From CAZAYP01 sp964489425 [NCBI: uncultured Verrucomicrobiota bacterium] (lineage in GTDB: Bacteria; Verrucomicrobiota; Kiritimatiellia; RZYC01), in NCBI GenBank assembly GCA_964489425.1, contig CAZAYP010000107.1, positions 1 through 15,122 on the forward strand: a stretch of 15,122 bases of DNA, in the 5' to 3' direction. The stretch's first letter is position 1. Each line of letters starts with the position of its first letter. This document shows positions 1 to 6,447 of the stretch, piece by piece. The notes beneath the pieces were generated by a model. It saw nothing but the letters and a program-made list of their open reading frames with translations, did no database searches and was not told the origin of the DNA. The position numbers were made by a program, and so were the translations under genes.

Positions 1-136
1 AACAATGCGGACGTACCCGAAACCAACTGAACACGTCCAGCCAAAAAAACCAAAAAAGGTACCAAAATTGCGTTTGCCACCCTCGGGGAAAACGGCGGAA
101 AACAGGCAAAAACGCCTTATTTATTGGGGATTTTGG

Positions 137-186
137 TGGAGCGGGAGACGGGGATCGAACCCGCGACGTTCAGCTTGGGAAGCCGA
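137..186 (-). tRNA. 3' fragment of tRNA-Gly (anticodon CCC)
   Basis: Read on the minus strand, this stretch gives an anticodon loop TTCCCAA (anticodon CCC) closed by a 5-bp stem with one G-U pair, a variable loop, a T arm with the loop TTCGATC, the acceptor 3' strand CTCCCGC, the discriminator T and an encoded CCA. The matching acceptor 5' strand (GCGGGAG) and a D arm are absent from the bases to the right, so the gene is only a 3' half and cannot give a working tRNA. This is the remnant expected when a tyrosine recombinase integrates into the 3' half of a tRNA gene. The intact copy should be at the far end of the element. On the plus strand, positions 1-136 hold no supported gene and are probably host chromosome. 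Confidence 0.85.
137..186. other. candidate attachment site (att) of the integrated element
   Basis: The tRNA-Gly fragment lies 147 bases upstream of a complete tyrosine recombinase gene. Anticodon and T-arm segments of tRNA genes are standard crossover sites for this enzyme family. The orientation fits the chromosome lying to the left and the element to the right, because the tRNA 5' half is missing on the integrase side. The exact crossover bases cannot be set without the partner site, which was not seen in this window. Confidence 0.7.
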
Positions 187-199
187 TAGTATTGCCCGT

Positions 200-262
200 T
201 AAATGCCAATAAAATGCCAGTTAATGGCTTTTTTGTGGCATTTGTTTGGTGGTTTGTTTGGT
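200..262. repeat. short direct and inverted repeats, candidate integrase arm or excisionase sites
   Basis: The octamer AAATGCCA occurs at 201-208 and 212-219, and its reverse complement TGGCATTT at 236-243. A second motif, TTTGTTTGGT, is repeated at 241-250 and 253-262. All lie between the att core and the integrase start, where arm-type binding sites for tyrosine recombinases usually lie. The binding role is inferred from position. Confidence 0.45.
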
Positions 263-332
263 TTTTGTGCTTGCGGGTGTCCTGGATGTTCCCTATTGTT
301 CCTCCATGATTCATTCATTTTGGAGGTGAGCA

Positions 333-1640
333 ATGCCTTTGGAATATCGCAAGACTTCGAAATGGTGGTATGGCCGCTACGAGGTGAATGGCAAACGTCA
401 CTGTGTCAATCTCGGCATCAGGATCAGCGGAACACCGCCGGCGTCGTTGCTTGACCAGGGTGACGCCACGTTTGAACGATCCCGCGGGCTCGCCCAAGCC
501 AAGCTCGACCAAATTTCCGCCGAAGCCCGTGGAACCAAAACTGCCGAAGCCATGGTTCAGCAACTGCACGAAATCAAGTACGGCTCAAAAATCCAGACCT
601 TCCCCATCAAGGACCTGGTGGACGCCTGGACCCGGATGCCCAAGAAACGGCGCTCGCTGCACCCCCGGTACGTGGTTGATGTTCATGCGACCCTGCGCCG
701 GTTCGTGGAGTTCGTCCAGAACAACCACCCCCACGTGGTTGAGGCCGGCCAGGTAACCCGGCAAATCGCGCGCGCCTTCCTCGACGCCGAGGAAGACCGC
801 GGGGTGGCCGAAAAATCATGGAACGACACGTTGAAGCGGCTCAAGGCTACGTTCCGCTTCCTGCAAAACGAGCACGGCCTGCCCCGGAACCCATTTGACG
901 GTATCACGGCCCGGACAGAAACCAACATCCATCGCCGGCCGTTCACGGAGGAGGAGATCAAGAAACTCCTCGAAGCCGCCGAACACGACGACTTCGTCCG
1001 GCCGCTGATCGTATGCGGTTTGAGCACGGCCATGCGTCGCGGGGATTGCTGCCTGCTGAAGTGGGAGTCGGTAATTCTGGATGGCCCCCGGCCGACCATC
1101 ACTGTCAAGACCAGTAAAACCGGGGAAACGGTCTGCATTCCGATCTACGAGCGGCTATGGCGCGAGTTGAATCTGGCCAGGGACATCAGCTTTGGGAAAA
1201 GCGAATACGTCTGGCCCGAACAAGCGCAGATGCAGCTGGAGAACCAGCAGGGCGTGACGTGGCGGCTCCGGCAGGTTTTTGAGGCCGCCCTGGGGAGCGC
1301 CAGTCTTCAGGCCGAGCGCGCCCACGGAATTCGCAAAGCCTCGATCAAGGATTTCCACAGCCTGCGGACAACCTGGATTACCGAGGCGCTTTCACGCGGC
1401 GTGCCGATTGAGACCGTCAAGCTCATCAGTGGCCACCGGACAACCGAAGTGGTGACCGAGCATTATTTTCATCCGGACCAGGAGCAGGTCCGGCGTTCGT
1501 TGGAAGCGGCCATGCCCAAACTCCTGACCAATGGGAACCAGCAACCCAAGGACGCGATATTCAACATCCTCGACCACATGACCGCCAAGACGTGGAAAAA
1601 GGATGCTGCCAGGGTGCGGGAACTGCTCGCAGCGCTGTGA
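333..1640 (+). CDS. int: tyrosine recombinase / phage-type integrase
   Basis: This 435-residue site-specific recombinase should catalyse integration and excision of the element at the adjacent tRNA-Gly site. The C-terminal catalytic domain (about 200-390) carries a complete set of active-site residues: R235 in the box TAMRRGD, K262 in TSKTG, H342 and R345 in HSLR, H368 in SGHRTT, and the nucleophile Y378 in TEHYFHPD. The N-terminal third is a basic, WW-containing arm domain followed by a SAM-like core-binding domain (about 90-190). The ATG is well supported by GGAGG at 322-326 with a 6-base spacer. The length is normal for phage and ICE integrases. Nothing appears truncated, so the enzyme is probably active. 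The gene symbol is generic. Confidence 0.95.
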   Translation: MPLEYRKTSKWWYGRYEVNGKRHCVNLGIRISGTPPASLLDQGDATFERSRGLAQAKLDQISAEARGTKTAEAMVQQLHEIKYGSKIQTFPIKDLVDAWTRMPKKRRSLHPRYVVDVHATLRRFVEFVQNNHPHVVEAGQVTRQIARAFLDAEEDRGVAEKSWNDTLKRLKATFRFLQNEHGLPRNPFDGITARTETNIHRRPFTEEEIKKLLEAAEHDDFVRPLIVCGLSTAMRRGDCCLLKWESVILDGPRPTITVKTSKTGETVCIPIYERLWRELNLARDISFGKSEYVWPEQAQMQLENQQGVTWRLRQVFEAALGSASLQAERAHGIRKASIKDFHSLRTTWITEALSRGVPIETVKLISGHRTTEVVTEHYFHPDQEQVRRSLEAAMPKLLTNGNQQPKDAIFNILDHMTAKTWKKDAARVRELLAAL

Positions 1641-1734
1641 TGCCGTCCAACCCCCATCCCCTCGACCATCCGTGTTGATTTCCCATGCCAGATATGTTCA
1701 TGCAGGCTGCGAACCCTTCTTTCTTTGATCTGGC

Positions 1735-1769
1735 TTTACCTGCTATTTTCGGCTACCATATTATCCGAA
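1735..1769 (+). promoter_or_regulatory. candidate promoter overlapped by a palindromic operator, upstream of the Fic gene
   Basis: TTTACC (1735-1740) and TATTAT (1759-1764) are spaced by 18 bases and resemble a housekeeping promoter. An imperfect 22-base palindrome, with arms TTCGG (1748-1752) and CCGAA (1765-1769) and further matching bases inside, covers the -10 box. A protein bound there would block transcription. The Fic protein encoded downstream ends in a winged helix, so autoregulation is plausible. The rest of 1641-1905 shows no convincing gene. Confidence 0.5.
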
Positions 1770-1905
1770 CTTGTATGTGGAAACTGGATTCCCTCGCGAT
1801 GAATTCGAAACGCTTTGGAAATACAAACCGAAGCGAGCGCGTTGGCATTTTGCAACGTGACCTGCTTCCTGTGGCCAGGGCGATTCAGCCCTTCTTCCTT
1901 TTATC

Positions 1906-2994
1906 ATGACCTTTGATCCACGCAGACCTTTTAACGACCTGCCAGCACTGCCTCCCAAAGCGGATGTTGAGACGCGGGCGGTGCTGAAGAAGGGAATTTC
2001 CGCCGCGCGCGCCGTCGCTGAACTCAAGGGCATGGGTGGGGTGATTCCAAATCAGGCCATGTTGGTCAACACCCTCGTGTTGCAGGAGGCCAAGGCCAGC
2101 TCGGAGATTGAAAACATCGTCACCACCAACGATGCCTTGTTCCGGGCCATGGCCGCCAGCGCAACTACTGCCATTGATCCAGCAACAAAGGAAGTCCTGC
2201 GCTACCGCGAGGCTCTTTGGGAAGGTTTCAACTTGGTAAAGGCCAAGGGGCGATTGACCGCCGAGCTGTTTATCCATCTGGTACAAGTGATCAGAGAGGA
2301 CCAGAACGGAATACGGAATCGGCCGGGTACGGTCATCGGGAATGCCCGTACGGGCGAGGTGATCTTTACGCCACCCGAGGGCGAGAGCGTCATCCGTCGC
2401 AAACTGGACGAACTGGAAGAATTCATCCATGCCGACGCCGCCTTTGATCCGCTCGTTAAACTGGCCCTGGTCCATTACCAGTTCGAGGCTATTCATCCCT
2501 TTTTTGACGGCAATGGCCGGACCGGACGGCTCATCAATATCCTTTTCCTGGTGTCCAAGGGATTGCTCGATCTCCCCGTCCTGTATATGAGCAAGTACAT
2601 CATCGACCATAAGCCTCAATACTACTATCTACTTCGCCAGGTCACGGAGAAGGGCGAATGGGAAAACTGGATCCTGTTCATACTGGAGGCCGTAGAAAAC
2701 ACCGCCGGCCTCACCCGCCGCCGGATTTTGGAAATCCGTGCCCTCTTGGACGAAGCCCTTGATCTGGCCAAGCGCAAGCTACCGGCCCGCGTGTATTCCA
2801 AGGAATTGATAGAACTAGTGTTCCGCCAGCCCTATACCAAGGGGCAGCATGTCGTGGATGCCGGCCTGGCTGAACGTCAGACCGCCGCCGAATACCTCAA
2901 AGAACTCGAGCGTATCGGCGTTCTTGCTCCGCACAAAGTCGGGCGTGAAAACCTTTATCTGAACGTGAAACTTTATGCACTCCTCGCAAAATGA
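1906..2994 (+). CDS. Fic-family AMP-transferase with N-terminal inhibitory motif and C-terminal winged helix
   Basis: This 362-residue protein has the canonical Fic active-site loop HPFFDGNGRTGR (197-208) with catalytic H197, so it should transfer AMP (or another nucleotide part) from a nucleotide to a protein hydroxyl group. An inhibitory helix motif of the SxxxEN type (S65 to N70) lies in the N-terminal Fic_N region, making it a self-inhibited class II Fic rather than a two-gene toxin-antitoxin pair. A flap-like segment (TPPEGE, about 155-160) precedes the Fic core. The last 60 residues look like a winged helix-turn-helix, as in many stand-alone bacterial Fic proteins, and may bind the palindrome upstream. 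No clear Shine-Dalgarno sequence precedes the ATG, so the start is the least certain part. It lies between the integrase and the replication module, a typical cargo position. Its target is unknown. Confidence 0.93.
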   Translation: MTFDPRRPFNDLPALPPKADVETRAVLKKGISAARAVAELKGMGGVIPNQAMLVNTLVLQEAKASSEIENIVTTNDALFRAMAASATTAIDPATKEVLRYREALWEGFNLVKAKGRLTAELFIHLVQVIREDQNGIRNRPGTVIGNARTGEVIFTPPEGESVIRRKLDELEEFIHADAAFDPLVKLALVHYQFEAIHPFFDGNGRTGRLINILFLVSKGLLDLPVLYMSKYIIDHKPQYYYLLRQVTEKGEWENWILFILEAVENTAGLTRRRILEIRALLDEALDLAKRKLPARVYSKELIELVFRQPYTKGQHVVDAGLAERQTAAEYLKELERIGVLAPHKVGRENLYLNVKLYALLAK

Positions 2995-3076
2995 CGTGTC
3001 GACGATTTCGACGCATTGTCCGAACCCGTCTAAATGTTCCCCCCGTGTTCGACACGTGGCAGGAAGGTGTCGAAAT
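2994..3076. repeat. interlocking inverted repeats built on GTCGA motifs
   Basis: The arm ACGTGTCGA (2994-3002) pairs with TCGACACGT (3049-3057), and ATTTCGAC (3005-3012) pairs with GTCGAAAT (3069-3076). The two pairs cross, like a pseudoknot, and 3044-3056 is itself a 13-base hairpin (CGTGT-TCG-ACACG). A related hairpin, GGCGT-CGA-ACGCC, lies at 3155-3167. The first arm overlaps the stop codon of the Fic gene. The strip 2995-3302 holds no convincing gene. The motif could be a protein-binding cluster or a structured transcript, and the sequence does not decide which. Confidence 0.5.
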
Positions 3077-3302
3077 CCCTCCACACCCATTTTGCTCACC
3101 TTTTGATATCGGCAATACGAGTAAACCACCGGTAACGGGGAAAGTCGGGTGGCTGGCGTCGAACGCCCTCATTTGACGCGGGTTTTTGCGTGGTCGGTTT
3201 TGGTGTTGCGCTGCAACTTTGTGCACTCCAAAAGCATGCCGACGCACGCGAATATCGCGCCGCCCCGCCCGGGCGAGTTGCCAACATTCTGTTAACAAAC
3301 GG

Positions 3303-3359
3303 GCCGTTGTATCAGGCTATAAATCAGCCTGTTACAACGGCATATTTTTTATCTTTTTT
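3303..3359 (+). terminator. strong hairpin with T-rich tail, probable Rho-independent terminator
   Basis: The arms 3303-3318 and 3326-3341 pair at 15 of 16 positions around a 7-base loop (ATAAATC), and a T-rich tract follows (3342-3359). This would stop plus-strand transcription coming from the integrase/Fic side and insulate the promoter of the next gene. The stem is unusually long for a plain terminator, so a role as a processed RNA end or protein-binding site is also possible. Confidence 0.75.
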
Positions 3360-3382
3360 CGGTTGTGTTCCCTGTTTCGCTC

Positions 3383-3388
3383 TATAAT
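3383..3388 (+). promoter_or_regulatory. candidate -10 box for the regulator gene
   Basis: A perfect TATAAT lies 12 bases after the terminator tail. No good -35 box sits at the usual distance, so the promoter would be weak or activator-dependent. A start near 3395 would make the transcript begin at or very near the leader hairpin. Confidence 0.5.
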
Positions 3389-3394
3389 GTACTC

Positions 3395-3449
3395 GTTTCG
3401 GACGGCATCATATTTTCTATTTCTCGAACCCTTGATCGCCGTCTGAAAC
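3395..3449 (+). promoter_or_regulatory. leader hairpin ending at the ribosome binding site
   Basis: GTTTCGGACGGC (3395-3406) and GCCGTCTGAAAC (3438-3449) pair over all 12 positions in RNA, with one G-U pair. The 31-base loop is AT-rich. The stem ends directly at the Shine-Dalgarno GGAGG (3450-3454), which serves the GTG start at 3460. With the -10 box at 3383 the hairpin would cap the 5' end of the message. It could set message stability or translation, or act as an operator in DNA form. Confidence 0.55.
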
Positions 3450-3459
3450 GGAGGATTTT

Positions 3460-4272
3460 GTGGTTGAAAACGAAACGCAGAGTTCAGCGGAGAACACCAA
3501 GGCCGCCCATGGGGCCATCAACTGGAATGACCAGCCTTTCGTCCCGGTTCTGCCCGTCAAACGCATCATTCACATCGTGCGTCTGCGCGACATTCCGCCC
3601 GATCAGCGCCTGGCCTACGTACAGCGTGGATGCCCGCCCGAAAACATCCTGCTTTGCGAATTCGAGCTGGAACTGATCAGCCCCGACATTACGCTGGCGA
3701 TCTTCACCAACGCGCCGGAAGCCGAATGCGAACTGCCGGATCGCATCTACACCCCGACCCGGGACATGGGATCCCACTACAAGTCCACCCTGTTTTTCCA
3801 CGGCAGGAAAGAGCGCGGCATGGTGTCCGCGCGCCTTTCGCTGTATGCCGTGGTCAAAAACATCAAGGGAATCAAAGGTGCTCGCCTGCCGATGCCGCCC
3901 GTCAAGGACGTCCAAACGCCGCCGCCGGCCCAACCCGCTGACTCGCCGGCGCCACCCCCGGTGAGTGACAATGCCGTTGCCATGGCGTTGCGCCTGGCCC
4001 AGGAGCTGGACGCCAACCCGAAGATCAAGAGCCCCAATCACCTGACCGTGTTGCGGCTTTACTGCCTGGAGGAAATGACCATCCAGGAGATTGAAAAAAC
4101 GTGTAAGTGCTCTCACGGCACGGTGATAAACCGCAAGCGCATCCTCGAAAAGAAGCTGCGCGGGGATCTGGACTCCTTCAAGCATCATTCCGGCGTCTTT
4201 CAGCAGATGCTGAATACTCTGCAATCAGTTCAATCCCAAGGCGGTTACAACCACAAAAACGCCCCAAGTTGA
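3460..4272 (+). CDS. putative regulator with sigma-region-4-like HTH
   Basis: I do not recognise the N-terminal part of this 270-residue protein. It has an alpha/beta-looking domain (about 28-135), a proline-rich linker (about 143-168), and a C-terminal helix-turn-helix (about 195-235) of the sigma-70 region 4 / LuxR-like type, with LTVLRLYCLEEMTIQEIEK followed by a recognition-helix-like segment starting SHGTVINRKR. The GTG start is supported by GGAGG at 3450-3454 with a 5-base spacer. No sigma region 2 is visible, so it is more likely a dedicated DNA-binding regulator than a full sigma factor. It has its own promoter and leader, and it sits just before the TTGACC repeat array and the replication operon. 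Its stop codon lies inside the first repeat. Control of that operon is an inference from position. Confidence 0.75.
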   Translation: MVENETQSSAENTKAAHGAINWNDQPFVPVLPVKRIIHIVRLRDIPPDQRLAYVQRGCPPENILLCEFELELISPDITLAIFTNAPEAECELPDRIYTPTRDMGSHYKSTLFFHGRKERGMVSARLSLYAVVKNIKGIKGARLPMPPVKDVQTPPPAQPADSPAPPPVSDNAVAMALRLAQELDANPKIKSPNHLTVLRLYCLEEMTIQEIEKTCKCSHGTVINRKRILEKKLRGDLDSFKHHSGVFQQMLNTLQSVQSQGGYNHKNAPS

Positions 4273-4547
4273 CCGTGTTATTGGGAAATTCGCGCACTTT
4301 GACCAAAGTCAACTTGGTCGGTCAAAGTCAAAGTGCCAAATCATTGGGGTTTTTCGTCACTTTGACCAAGTCGACTTTTTGGTCAAAGTGCAAGTTGACC
4401 AAAAAACCATGATTTTGCTGGGTTTTTTCGATCCAAGTTGACTTTCTGGCCCAAAAGTCAAGTTGACCAAACATTGACCAAGATTTTTCGTAGCATCCTG
4501 CTCATTCACAAGCCGTAAGCAAGTTGACCAAGCCCATACGTTGACCA
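4264..4547. repeat. array of TTGACC/GGTCAA repeats (iteron or operator cluster)
   Basis: The hexamer TTGACC or its complement occurs ten times, starting at 4269, 4299, 4320 (reverse), 4362, 4381 (reverse), 4395, 4464, 4474, 4524 and 4541. Near-copies lie at 4307-4317 (reverse) and 4433-4443. Most copies extend to CAAGTTGACCAA or CACTTTGACCAA. Two special arrangements stand out: a perfect 12-base inverted repeat CACTTTGACCAA (4358-4369) / TTGGTCAAAGTG (4379-4390), and the palindrome GTCAAGTTGAC (4457-4467). The string TTTTTCG recurs at 4350, 4424 and 4484. The block is clearly richer in A+T than the genes on either side and contains no convincing gene. It could be an operator cluster for the regulator upstream, an origin, or both. 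Confidence 0.85.
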
Positions 4548-4604
4548 TTCCCCCGTCTATGGAGGGCGACGTTGTGTTCGCCCCCGGAACGAAAGGGCGA
4601 CGGG

Positions 4605-4904
4605 ATGAGTGGACAACTTACGAATGAGCTGATGCAGGCCGTCCTGCTGGCCACGGACGACCAGCGCAAGCAGGCCGCCCTTCGCCTGCTCCGCGGCGAA
4701 ACCCCTGTTCCCGTATCGCAGGCTGGCCCGCTATTGCTTGGGGCTACGGCCGCTGCGGCGTACTTGGGGGTCGGGCGTTCAACGCTTTGGCGCATTATCC
4801 GCTCCGGGCGTCTCACGCGCATCGAAATAATGCCCGGCACCTACCGCATCCGCCGGGCAGACCTTGATTCCTTTGTCGCCGGCGGGAAAGGCGGCCAGCC
4901 ATGA
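4605..4904 (+). CDS. small HTH DNA-binding protein (excisionase / HTH_17-like)
   Basis: This protein of 99 residues has a MerR-like helix-turn-helix in its second half: an AAAYLGVGRSTLWRIIRSGRL segment, then a strand with TYRIRRADLDSF. That pattern is typical of excisionase-family and HTH_17 proteins, in which an R-x-x-DLD-x-F element packs against the HTH. The ATG at 4605 is preferred over a TTG at 4572 because GAAAGGG (4591-4597) sits 7 bases upstream. It is the first gene of the operon, directly after the TTGACC array, and overlaps the next gene by ATGA. It may act as the excisionase, as an operon regulator or in origin recognition. Confidence 0.8.
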   Translation: MSGQLTNELMQAVLLATDDQRKQAALRLLRGETPVPVSQAGPLLLGATAAAAYLGVGRSTLWRIIRSGRLTRIEIMPGTYRIRRADLDSFVAGGKGGQP

Positions 4905-5242
4905 ACGCCCGCCGTAAAGGCAAACGCGGCGAGCGCGAGGCCGCCCGCCTCCTCACCGACCTGGGATTCCCGGCCCGCCGTGGCCAGCAATACGCCGGGT
5001 CACCCGAGTCGCCGGACCTGGTCTGCCCGGCGCTGCCAGGCATCCATTTCGAGGTCAAACGCTGCCAGAAAACCGATCTCTACGAATGGGTGGCCCAGGC
5101 CACGGCCGACGCGGGCGCCAAGCTGCCCGTGGTCCTTCACCGCAAAAACAACGCCGCCTGGCTGGCGATCCTCGATGCTGAACATTTTTTCGCGCTGGTG
5201 CGCGAGAGCGACCTGCCCCTGGCGGGTCGGCTGGAAACATAA
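4901..5242 (+). CDS. small PD-(D/E)XK nuclease, Holliday-junction-resolvase-like
   Basis: The 113-residue protein shows a compact PD-(D/E)XK nuclease core: a basic start with GKRGEREAARLL (acid near residues 11-13), PDLV with D39, and HFEVKR with E51 and K53. It ends in an LHRKN...WLAILD strand pattern common in phage-encoded resolvase or VRR-like nucleases. It should cut DNA, and resolving branched recombination or replication intermediates is the most likely role from family and context. The start overlaps the previous stop as ATGA, so translation is probably coupled. Confidence 0.8.
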   Translation: MNARRKGKRGEREAARLLTDLGFPARRGQQYAGSPESPDLVCPALPGIHFEVKRCQKTDLYEWVAQATADAGAKLPVVLHRKNNAAWLAILDAEHFFALVRESDLPLAGRLET

Positions 5243-5294
5243 ACCCGCCGACCCCGGCCATCCGGGGCGGCACCGCAACGAAAGGCGGAAGCAG

Positions 5295-5678
5295 ATGAAA
5301 CTGGAACAGTTGGCGGCGAGGTTGCTCGCCGTGAAGAAGGCGGAACGTGCGGCGACAGCCGAACGCATCCGCGTTGAGCAGGAAATCATCAACCTTACCG
5401 GGCTGCCGGACGAAGGGTCCAAGACCCAGGACGCCGGCCGGTACAAGGTGACCATTACCCAACGCATCAACCGCAGCCTGGACGACCGCGCCTGGGCCCT
5501 GGTGGCGGACAAATTCCCCGACGCCGTCAAGCCTGTCATGTTCGTGCCGGTCGCCAAGATCGACCCGGTGGGCGTGCGCTGGCTGCGCCAGAACAAGCCG
5601 GACCTGTTCCGGTTCCTGGCCACGGCGCTGACCGAAAAACCCGCTAAGCCGGCGGTCGTGGTGGAGGTGGTGGCATGA
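5295..5678 (+). CDS. small phage-type protein next to the Sak4-like gene
   Basis: This 127-residue protein starts with a charged, probably helical/coiled-coil stretch (about 1-35, LAARLLAVKKAERAATAER), then an INLTGLPDEGSK segment, a YKVTITQRINR strand and a C-terminal domain with VRWLRQNKPDLFRFL. I recognise the overall type from phage replication modules, where similar small proteins precede a Sak4-like ATPase, but I cannot name a firm function. Its start (ATG at 5295, with GGCGGAAG just upstream) is chosen over in-frame starts inside the preceding nuclease gene. It overlaps the next gene by ATGA. Confidence 0.8.
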   Translation: MKLEQLAARLLAVKKAERAATAERIRVEQEIINLTGLPDEGSKTQDAGRYKVTITQRINRSLDDRAWALVADKFPDAVKPVMFVPVAKIDPVGVRWLRQNKPDLFRFLATALTEKPAKPAVVVEVVA

Positions 5679-6445
5679 GCTTTGATCTCAGCACCCTCGA
5701 ATCCGGCCGGCAAGACCGGCCGCCCCGCATCATTCTGTGCGGGGTAGAGAAGATCGGGAAAAGCTCGTTCGCCGCGGGCGCCCCCAGCCCGGTGTTCGTG
5801 CCCATCCGCGGCGAGGAAGGCATCGACGACCTGGACGTCGCCCGGTTCCCGACCTGCGACTCGTTTGACGCGGTCATGGCCGCCATGCAGTCGCTGCACG
5901 AGCAGCAGCACGGCTACGAGACCGTGGTGATTGACTCCGTGTCCACGCTGGAGCCACTGATCTGGGACGCGGTCTGCAAGGCCGAGAACACCGACTCGAT
6001 CGAAAAGGTAGGCGGCGGGTTCGGCAAAGGCTACGTCGAAGCCGTGGCCAAGTGGCGCGACCTTCTGGCCGCGCTCGATGCGTTGCGCGCCCAGGGCATG
6101 GTCTCGATCCTGATCGGCCATGTCACGGTCCGCACCTTTGCCGATCCCACCAGCGAGAACTACGACCAGTACCAACTCGACCTGAACAAACACGCCGCAG
6201 CCGCGCTCATGCGGTGGTCGGATTGCATCCTGTTCGCCAACTGCCGCGCCCTGGTGCGCAAGGAGGACGCGGGATTCAACCGCACCAACCGCAAGGCCGT
6301 GCTACGCGACGAGCGTTGCCTGTTCACCCAGAAACGGCCCGCCCATCCCGGCGGCGGGCGCGGCATCTACGGCCGGTTGCCGTACGAAATGCCGTTGGAG
6401 TGGTCCGCGTTCCAGGAAGCCATCAGCCAATCGAAAGGAGCCTGA
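5675..6445 (+). CDS. Sak4-like RecA-fold ATPase (single-strand annealing protein)
   Basis: The 256-residue protein is a RecA-fold NTPase of the AAA_24 / phage Sak4 type. The Walker A is GVEKIGKS (23-30), the Walker B is TVVIDS (83-88), and a later QYQLDLNKHAAAALMRWSD segment matches the polar core of the family. Sak4 proteins anneal complementary single strands and act with a cognate single-strand-binding protein, which fits the DUF669 gene two bases downstream. GGAGG (5663-5667) lies 7 bases before the ATG. Family length and gene order both agree. The activity is inferred from family membership. Confidence 0.87.
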   Translation: MSFDLSTLESGRQDRPPRIILCGVEKIGKSSFAAGAPSPVFVPIRGEEGIDDLDVARFPTCDSFDAVMAAMQSLHEQQHGYETVVIDSVSTLEPLIWDAVCKAENTDSIEKVGGGFGKGYVEAVAKWRDLLAALDALRAQGMVSILIGHVTVRTFADPTSENYDQYQLDLNKHAAAALMRWSDCILFANCRALVRKEDAGFNRTNRKAVLRDERCLFTQKRPAHPGGGRGIYGRLPYEMPLEWSAFQEAISQSKGA

Positions 6446-6447
6446 AT

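Noticed and set aside
137-210. Complete tRNA-Gly or tRNA interrupted by an intron
   Set aside because: The D arm and the acceptor 5' strand GCGGGAG are not found in the bases to the right, and no intron-like structure joins them. A 3' remnant next to the integrase is the simpler reading.
1685-1909. 74-residue plus-strand frame ending on the Fic start (ATGA overlap), possible small antitoxin
   Set aside because: It lacks the S-x-x-x-E-[G/N] inhibitory motif and a ribosome binding site, it contains the promoter/palindrome, and the Fic protein already has its own inhibitory motif.
1885-2619. 244-residue open frame on the minus strand
   Set aside because: It is antisense to the Fic gene including its catalytic loop. 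Its sequence has no recognisable motif.
4264-4547. CRISPR array
   Set aside because: The repeated unit is only 6-12 bases, occurs in both orientations, and the spacing is irregular. No cas operon is present; the Cas4-like gene sits in a phage replication module.
5000-6193. 397-residue open frame on the minus strand
   Set aside because: It crosses three well-supported plus-strand genes and has no motifs.
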